A stretch of DNA of 57,096 nucleotides, from positions 1 through 57,096 of the forward strand of contig JAEUIN010000010.1 of assembly GCA_016793115.1 (NCBI GenBank), in the 5' to 3' direction. This stretch comes from Planctomycetaceae bacterium (lineage in GTDB: Bacteria; Planctomycetota; Planctomycetia; Pirellulales; PNKZ01). The translations under genes were made by a program, and so were the position numbers. The notes beneath the pieces were generated by a model. The model was not told the DNA's origin. It was given only the letters and a program-made list of their open reading frames with translations, and made no database searches. Below are positions 52,548 to 57,096 of this stretch, in pieces (the stretch's first letter is position 1; the number at the start of each line of letters is the position of its first letter).

Positions 52548-53780
52548 ATGGCCAACGGATCACTCGTCAAGAAGAAGGACACAGGCATCTACCAAGCAGT
52601 CTTCCGGTTCGGGGGTAAGCAGTATTGGAAGACACTCAAGACCACCAACAAAGCCGAGGCCAAAGATGCCCTGGGCAGCATCCGGAACACGATCCGGAAG
52701 ATCGAAGCCGGTGACCTGATCGTTCCGGGTGACGCCGAAGTCGGCACCTTCATCACCAGCTTCGGCAAGCTGAAGGCCAAGCCGGATCAGTTGGATAACA
52801 CCACCCTTCAAGAAATCATCGACGGATATGTGGCAGCCCATCCGGCAGGAAGCAAGGCCGACAGCACCTTCAAAACGGAAGCCTGCCATCGTCGGCACCT
52901 GTTGGCCCACTTCGGCCAAAACAAAATCTTCCGAACGATCAGCAATGACGAAGTCCAACGGTACGTCACCAAACGGGCCAAGACCGTCACCGGCCGGACG
53001 ATCAAGAAGGAACTGATTACCCTTCGTTTGCTTTGGCACTATGCGGCTTCAAAGAAGATCGTTGGACGGGAAGTCTCCTTCACCGAACTAAATCTTCCCG
53101 TTGATCACGACAAGGCACCGTTCGCCACCTATGCCGAGATTCAGACCAAGGTTGAACTGGGTGGACTGTCGGATCAGGAAGTGGACGAAGCCTGGGAATG
53201 CCTGTTCCTTTCGATGGACGAAATCAGGGAATTCCTGAACTGGGCCAAGGAGGAAGTTGCCAAGCCGTTGCCGAACAAACACTACCGGAAGCTTCCAGGA
53301 TTTCTGGTGCCGATGTGTGCTGCTGCAGCCTTCACCGGTGCCCGTCGATCGGAACTGGTCAGAAGTGAAGTGAGTGATTGGAACCTTGAACGTGGCACCG
53401 TTGCGATTCGAGAAATGAAGAAGAAACGGAAGATCACGTTCCGTCACATCCAGCTTCTTCCGGAACTTGTGGTGTTCCTGAAAGATTGGATGGCCGTCCA
53501 TCCTGGTGGCCGTTGGATGTTTTGTGAAAAGCCGAACAAGAAGATGCGGCCGGAAGACACGTCCCACCGGTTTGAAAAGTTGCGGGCCAAGTCATCGAAG
53601 TGGAAAGTTCTTCATGGCTATCACACCTTCCGTCACAGCTTTGCTTCGATTCTGGCAAGCAAGGGGGTCCGTCCGTCTTTGATTGACGAATGGATGGGCC
53701 ATGTCACCGAAGAAATGTCGGCCCGTTATCGGCACCTGTTTCCATCGGACCAAGCTTTGGCTATCGCTGCTTTGATCTGA
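52548..53780 (+). CDS. Tyrosine recombinase / integrase
   Basis: Site-specific recombinase of the phage-integrase family, 410 residues. An N-terminal arm-binding region (about 1-60) and a SAM-like core-binding domain (about 85-190) precede the catalytic domain with Arg266 (TGARRSEL), a Lys in the KKKRKI beta-hairpin region, His359 and Arg362 (HTFRHSFAS), His385 (MGHVT) and the nucleophile Tyr394 (ARYRHLFP). All key residues are present, so it should be active. ATG at 52548 is chosen: AAAGG lies about 9 bases upstream and MANGSLVKKK starts the arm domain. It lies just inside the tRNA-Leu fragment and presumably recognises it. Confidence 0.94.
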   Translation: MANGSLVKKKDTGIYQAVFRFGGKQYWKTLKTTNKAEAKDALGSIRNTIRKIEAGDLIVPGDAEVGTFITSFGKLKAKPDQLDNTTLQEIIDGYVAAHPAGSKADSTFKTEACHRRHLLAHFGQNKIFRTISNDEVQRYVTKRAKTVTGRTIKKELITLRLLWHYAASKKIVGREVSFTELNLPVDHDKAPFATYAEIQTKVELGGLSDQEVDEAWECLFLSMDEIREFLNWAKEEVAKPLPNKHYRKLPGFLVPMCAAAAFTGARRSELVRSEVSDWNLERGTVAIREMKKKRKITFRHIQLLPELVVFLKDWMAVHPGGRWMFCEKPNKKMRPEDTSHRFEKLRAKSSKWKVLHGYHTFRHSFASILASKGVRPSLIDEWMGHVTEEMSARYRHLFPSDQALAIAALI

Positions 53781-53813
53781 GTGTTCGACAACAGAGTCAA
53801 CGAAGAAGGCCCA

Positions 53814-54365
53814 CTAGGATCGATCCAGTGGGCCATCTTCGTTAGTGTCGTCAGTCGAATCAGCTTCCGAAGGCAGGTCGTCTTCAGTCAATGCAGGAAT
53901 CAAAGCCAACACCCACATCTTAACATTCTCGTCAAGCTGGCCCGACATTCGGAATGCTCGAAACTGGTAGGAATAGCCATTGCGAAGTCTGCCAAGTACC
54001 TCAGCAACTCTGATGAAGATCGGCGAATGGTCAATTGCTCTAACCCGTTCGTCTTCAATCACTACAGATCGAGTGACCTGATTGGCAAGCTGTGTCAGAG
54101 TCTCTTTGATGTCAGCGAGTTTCTGCTTCCGTTCGGCAGCCGCAATTTTAGTTAGGACCATCGGCAACATGCTTCGGATCACCACCCTGATACTGCTATA
54201 GATCAGAATCGGTGTGGTAATCGTAAGACCTACAACGGCCCAGACCGGCAGCTTAATAGCTACGGTGATGATCGTTGTGATTATGCCGACCGAGGCCCAC
54301 ATACCGACATCCCATCCAACTTTCTTGGCGAACGTTGTGGTCTGGTCCTTGGTGGGCAGTTTCAT
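53814..54365 (-). CDS. Hypothetical two-helix membrane protein
   Basis: A 183-residue protein of no recognised family. Two adjacent hydrophobic segments (about 20-40 and 43-66: WASVGIITTIITVAIKL and VWAVVGLTITTPILIY) are followed by a coiled-coil-like stretch (AAAERKQKLADIKETLTQLAN) and an acidic tail. ATG at 54365 begins MKLPTKDQ with AGAAGG about 10 bases before it; an ATG at 54485 would overlap the upstream gene and add 40 residues. Third gene of the minus-strand set on the island, and convergent with the integrase. Confidence 0.6.
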   Translation of the reverse strand: MKLPTKDQTTTFAKKVGWDVGMWASVGIITTIITVAIKLPVWAVVGLTITTPILIYSSIRVVIRSMLPMVLTKIAAAERKQKLADIKETLTQLANQVTRSVVIEDERVRAIDHSPIFIRVAEVLGRLRNGYSYQFRAFRMSGQLDENVKMWVLALIPALTEDDLPSEADSTDDTNEDGPLDRS

Positions 54366-54471
54366 CGGTGTGGCCTTCTGTGTGATCCAATAGAAGGCCG
54401 TCAGTCTATCATGGCCAGAAGATCGGCCGAGGCTGCCGGTGAATATCCTGGGGCCTTCCAGGGCAATTAGT

Positions 54472-54753
54472 TCAGCCGATGTCATCAACTTCTTTCAGGA
54501 GTGATTCGACTACTTCGGCTGTGTCTCTGGTCAACATCTTCGGCCGATCGGTCAGCCAATAAGTGACGAAGATTCGATCTTCGGACTTGGTGAACTTTGC
54601 AACCAAGCTGCCGTACTTCCGAACCTGAAGTTCGCTGCCGTCTTGTTCGATCTTCAGGTCCAGATTCTTGGCATCTGATGCAGCCTGTAGCTTGTCCTTC
54701 AGGGCAGGCAGGCCGTTGATCCACTGACGAATCAGATTCCGTAGGAACGTCAT
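54472..54753 (-). CDS. Hypothetical small protein
   Basis: A 93-residue protein without a recognised family. The first 35 residues look helical and amphipathic; the middle alternates in a way typical of beta strands (DLKIEQDGSELQVRKYG, RIFVTYWLTD). No signal peptide or membrane segment. Its ATG overlaps the stop of the HTH gene by four bases (ATGA), so the two are translationally coupled. Function unknown. Confidence 0.65.
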   Translation of the reverse strand: MTFLRNLIRQWINGLPALKDKLQAASDAKNLDLKIEQDGSELQVRKYGSLVAKFTKSEDRIFVTYWLTDRPKMLTRDTAEVVESLLKEVDDIG

Positions 54754-55298
54754 TTGTCACCCTTTGAACGGCTTCTTGCCTTGTCTCTGGCCCTGCGTTC
54801 GGCGTTCTTCCCCTTGTTGGATGGGACGGAAATTCCACCTTTTTCTAAATATCGATTCACTTCTGTCGCTTCGATTCGCCAAGGACTCTTGGGATTGTCA
54901 GGGTCCAGCTTGTGCGCCTTGAGTTCGCCGATTCGGCACCAATATGTGACGTTCTCAGGTTTTCCGATGTAGCCCACAGCCTTCCGGAATTCGGCGGGTG
55001 ACAATGGCTTCTGAGGGGCCTGCGCCTTCGTCTGGTGGCCGTCCAGCTTTCGTTCGATGTTCCGGATCATGTCCTTCAGGGTTTCATTCTCCGTGTTCCT
55101 GGTGGGCCGATCTTTGAGAAGGTGACGTTCCATCAGCAGCTTCCCAAGACGTTCCTGCTGTGCCGAGTTCAACGGCTTGCCGATCACATCCTGAAGGATT
55201 CTCAACAACACACCTGCGTTGCTGAAGATGTAGGTCTGATTCAGGGACTTCCCGGTCAGAAGCTTGAAGCTGTCGAACGAATCTTGGTGGGCTGCCAT
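54750..55298 (-). CDS. HTH protein, possible excisionase-type factor
   Basis: A 182-residue soluble protein. The C-terminal half contains a helix-turn-helix-like block (FRKAVGYIGKPENVTYWCRI, then PWRIEATEVNRYLEKGG) resembling excisionase-type winged HTH domains, followed by a basic tail (KNAERRARDKARSRSKGDK). The N-terminal half is helical and unfamiliar. On an integrative element such a protein could be the recombination directionality factor or a regulator of the operon; both are inference. First gene of a three-gene minus-strand set, coupled by ATGA to the next. Confidence 0.62.
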   Translation of the reverse strand: MAAHQDSFDSFKLLTGKSLNQTYIFSNAGVLLRILQDVIGKPLNSAQQERLGKLLMERHLLKDRPTRNTENETLKDMIRNIERKLDGHQTKAQAPQKPLSPAEFRKAVGYIGKPENVTYWCRIGELKAHKLDPDNPKSPWRIEATEVNRYLEKGGISVPSNKGKNAERRARDKARSRSKGDK

Positions 55299-55492
55299 CT
55301 TGGCAATCTCTCAGGATCGGACCACTTTGTTGGATATTTGGTAGATGTCGGCAGGTTTGTTCACCGGCAGAATCAACGGAAACACGAGGAAAAAGGAAGG
55401 ATTGGAAGATCATGGTCACTAGGTGGGTACGATAACACCACCCACCGATCCACACCCATTATATCCGATATGGATCAGCCGGAAGACAAACG
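55299..55492. other. Intergenic region upstream of the island HTH operon
   Basis: About 190 bases, AT-richer than the backbone. It should hold the operon promoter on the minus strand; GGTGGG/CCCACC inverted bases lie around 55422-55446. No clear -35/-10 pair was recognised. Confidence 0.3.
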
Positions 55493-55524
55493 AAAAGGCC
55501 CGGGGTTTTTGCCTCGGGCCTTTT
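55493..55524. terminator. Intrinsic terminator
   Basis: A 13-bp stem with one G-T pair (55493-55505 with 55512-55524), loop TTTTTG, and T-rich sequence on both sides. It ends the minus-strand HTH gene whose stop is at 55549 and may also act in the other direction. Confidence 0.82.
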
Positions 55525-55548
55525 TCTTCGGTAGTCGTGATTTTGGCG

Positions 55549-55887
55549 TTAGCCGTTGCCGACTTCGTCGCCGCCGCTGAGGGCAAGGAGAATCTCGGCC
55601 GCATTGGCAGTGCCGCCTGCTGCTGCCACAAATTTGCGAGCAAGGGTGATAACCTCGACGACGCTGTTGTTGCCGTTGCCGACACCAGTCTGCTTGGCCT
55701 TCGCCTTGCCGCCTTTCTTCTTAGCGTTGGTGAGCGTGTTTGAAACTTGCGCCACAGCGAAGGGCACGCCGTGCTTCTCCGAAAGTGCTTTGGCGATTTC
55801 GGTCGGGCCTGCCCCCTTATGGGCAGCGGCGTAATCTCGGATTGCCTGAGCCTTGTTCAGATCTTTCTTAGCGGCCTTCTTTGCCAT
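55549..55887 (-). CDS. Small HTH protein of a planctomycete-type family
   Basis: A 112-residue basic protein. The N-terminal 65 residues (KAQAIRDYAAAHKGAGPTEIAKALSEK in part, then VAQVSNTLTNAKKK) form a helix-turn-helix-like unit I recall from many planctomycete hypothetical proteins; a Lys/Gly-rich linker and an Ala-rich helical tail follow. It probably binds DNA; the role is unknown. ATG at 55887 is preferred to an upstream codon because the Lys-rich start is typical and GGTGA precedes it. Single-gene unit with its own terminator. Confidence 0.65.
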   Translation of the reverse strand: MAKKAAKKDLNKAQAIRDYAAAHKGAGPTEIAKALSEKHGVPFAVAQVSNTLTNAKKKGGKAKAKQTGVGNGNNSVVEVITLARKFVAAAGGTANAAEILLALSGGDEVGNG

Positions 55888-56258
55888 TTTCTCACCCGCT
55901 TCTGGAGTTGGATAACGCTTATCCACGATAATTCACCGCCGCTGATGCTCCAAGCGGCAAGTGGGCATCTAAACGGAGATTGCATGCTCAGTCCCCCGTG
56001 GCGAGAACGAGTCATGACGGATTAGACCAATCTGACGGGAATCTATTTGCTCTGCCCTGCTTGTGAATCTCAGCATGGCGATTCTGTCTGATATTAAAAG
56101 CAAGCGCCGTCGGCCTGAAAAAGCAACGAACCGTCGCCGCAGTCTCATTGTCTCAAGTCTAATCTACAGCCACCCGCACCCGAACTTTCAAAGCGTTTAA
56201 GCATCGGCAAGTCAGTGGGCCGACGTGACTGAACCTGTCAAATTGAATCCTAGCCACG
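55888..56258. other. Intergenic region upstream of hen1
   Basis: About 370 bases with mixed composition. It must carry the hen1 promoter. No clear consensus promoter, ribosome-binding site or repeat is seen; a 41-codon basic frame at 56075-56200 was judged too weak to call. Confidence 0.35.
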
Positions 56259-57096
56259 ATGCTTCTAACAATCACCACCACGCATCAGCCCTCATCGGAT
56301 TTGGGTTACTTGCTGCACAAGCATCCTGATCGCTTCCAGAGTTTTGAACTGAGCTTTGGAAAAGCGCACGTTTTCTACCCGGAGCTTGGCGACGACCGGA
56401 CGACGGCGGCGCTCCTGCTCGAAGTCGATCCGGTCGGAATGGTGCGAGGGAAAAGTCGAGACCAGAGTTTTCTGCTGGGGCACTACGTCAACGACCGGCC
56501 TTACGTCGCTTCGTCGTTCCTGAGCGTGGCGATCTCGCAGGTGTTCGGCTCGGCGATGTCCGGACGATGCAAAGACCGACCGGAACTTGTTGCGACGGCG
56601 ATCCCGCTCTCGGCAAGAGTCGAAGTCTTGCCGGTACGTGGGGGCGAAGGCTTCTTGCAGCGGATGTTCGAGCCGCTTGGCTACACGGTCGAGGCCGTGC
56701 GGCACGTTCTGGATGAGAAGTTCGCCGAGTGGGGCGACAGTCCGTATTACTCCGTCACGATCTCCGGCACCAAGACGCTTTCGGAGCTACTGACGCATCT
56801 GTATGTGCTGATTCCGGTCTTCGACAACGAAAAGCACTACTTCGTCGGCGAAGACGAACTGGAAAAGTTGTTGGCTAAAGGTTCAGGCTGGCTTGCCGAG
56901 CATCCGGAGAAGGAACAGATCAGCCGTCGCTACCTGCGACACCGTTCAAGCTTGTACCGAGAGGCGTTGGCTCGGCTCGTCGAGGAAGAGCAAGTCGAAG
57001 AGGGGGAAGAAGCGAGCACAAAAAATCAGCGAGAAGAATCGCTCGAAAAGCCGCTGAGCCTCAACGATCAGCGGCACGGCGTCGTGCTGGCCGCTC
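56259..57096 (+). CDS. hen1: 3'-terminal RNA ribose 2'-O-methyltransferase Hen1, N-terminal part
   Basis: The frame starts at ATG 56259 and is still open at the window edge after 279 codons. Bacterial Hen1 methylates the 2'-OH at the 3' end of a broken RNA while bound to Pnkp, making the repaired junction resistant to a second cut. The visible part matches the N-terminal domain that activates the Pnkp ligase: MLLTITTTHQPSSDLGYLL at the start, HKHPDR (20-25), FGKAHVFYPE (33-42), YVNDRPYVASSFLSVA (76-91), SGRCKDRPEL (101-110), FAEWGDSPYYSVT (155-167) and LTHLYVLIPVFDNEKHYFVG (178-197). An acidic linker (241-262) leads to LSLNDQRHGVV, where the methyltransferase domain usually begins. That domain, and any pnkp gene, lie outside the window. 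Confidence 0.92.
   Translation, partial: MLLTITTTHQPSSDLGYLLHKHPDRFQSFELSFGKAHVFYPELGDDRTTAALLLEVDPVGMVRGKSRDQSFLLGHYVNDRPYVASSFLSVAISQVFGSAMSGRCKDRPELVATAIPLSARVEVLPVRGGEGFLQRMFEPLGYTVEAVRHVLDEKFAEWGDSPYYSVTISGTKTLSELLTHLYVLIPVFDNEKHYFVGEDELEKLLAKGSGWLAEHPEKEQISRRYLRHRSSLYREALARLVEEEQVEEGEEASTKNQREESLEKPLSLNDQRHGVVLAA

Larger units (their letters stand above)
52152..57096. mobile_element. Left end of an integrative element in tRNA-Leu(CAG)
   Basis: The element begins at the tRNA fragment and contains an integrase gene, an excisionase-like HTH gene, several unknown genes and hen1. Codon choice and GC content from 52.2 to 55.3 kb are visibly different from the backbone (more CGG, AAG, CTG and a lower GC). 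An intact tRNA-Leu, expected at the other end, is not in the window, so the element continues past 57096. Assigning the hen1 gene to it is inference from the lack of any boundary in between. Confidence 0.62.

Noticed and set aside
56075..56200. 41-codon basic frame upstream of hen1 (starts MAILSDIKSK)
   Set aside because: No ribosome-binding site, no family resemblance, and too short to separate from chance.
56292..56705. Minus-strand open frame opposite hen1
   Set aside because: Fully inside the clear hen1 coding frame, with no recognisable protein features.
1..57096. CRISPR arrays, rRNA genes, insertion sequences with terminal repeats
   Set aside because: No regularly spaced repeats, rRNA-like sequence or transposase gene was seen anywhere in the window.

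Overview
The window is a chromosomal stretch of a planctomycete, most likely of the Pirellulales. Supporting signs are the high GC content, large Ser/Thr kinases with altered DFG motifs, a protein pair carrying the dehydrogenase-like propeller and CxxCH cytochrome domains typical of Pirellula and Verrucomicrobium, Tat-exported Gfo/Idh/MocA proteins, a non-catalytic-looking SUMF1 protein, and many predicted exported proteins. No rRNA or intact tRNA is present, so the taxonomic call rests on gene families alone.

Layout. 1-4.1 kb (minus strand): a MORN-like lipoprotein, a four-CBS protein and a proline-rich membrane protein with a J-domain-like N-terminus. 4.5-11.6 kb (minus): a complete pstS-pstC-pstA-pstB phosphate transporter operon with greatly enlarged permeases and a PhoP-box-like direct repeat upstream of pstS; no phoU is seen. 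11.8-12.9 kb: ApbE flavin transferase. 13-26 kb (plus): SUMF1 protein, Gfo/Idh oxidoreductase, PL14-like lyase, a kinase with a probable beta-helix ectodomain, an M20 peptidase, and a split SGNH/propeller/HEAT plus HEAT/cytochrome pair. 26-32 kb: a PAS histidine kinase and a 1244-residue TPR kinase. 32-36.6 kb: LemA, an M48 protease and RtcB RNA ligase. 36.6-39.4 kb (minus): glycosyltransferase, DapA, PdxJ. 39.5-47.1 kb: small proteins, a CobB-like protein that has lost its catalytic residues, an HtrA protease, RNase III, ArgJ and a second Gfo/Idh protein. 47.3-51.6 kb: a 1428-residue hybrid histidine kinase. 51.7 kb: a small HNH-type protein.

At 52.15 kb the character changes. A 3' half of tRNA-Leu(CAG), cut in the anticodon loop, is followed by a 28-bp split direct repeat, a tyrosine recombinase, an overlapping minus-strand set of unknown small genes beginning with an excisionase-like HTH protein, another small HTH protein, and, running off the right edge, the N-terminal half of Hen1, the RNA 3'-end 2'-O-methyltransferase that partners with Pnkp in bacterial RNA repair. 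This is best read as the left end of an integrative element whose intact tRNA and remaining cargo lie to the right of the window. Its unknown operon and the Hen1 gene are the most interesting content here.
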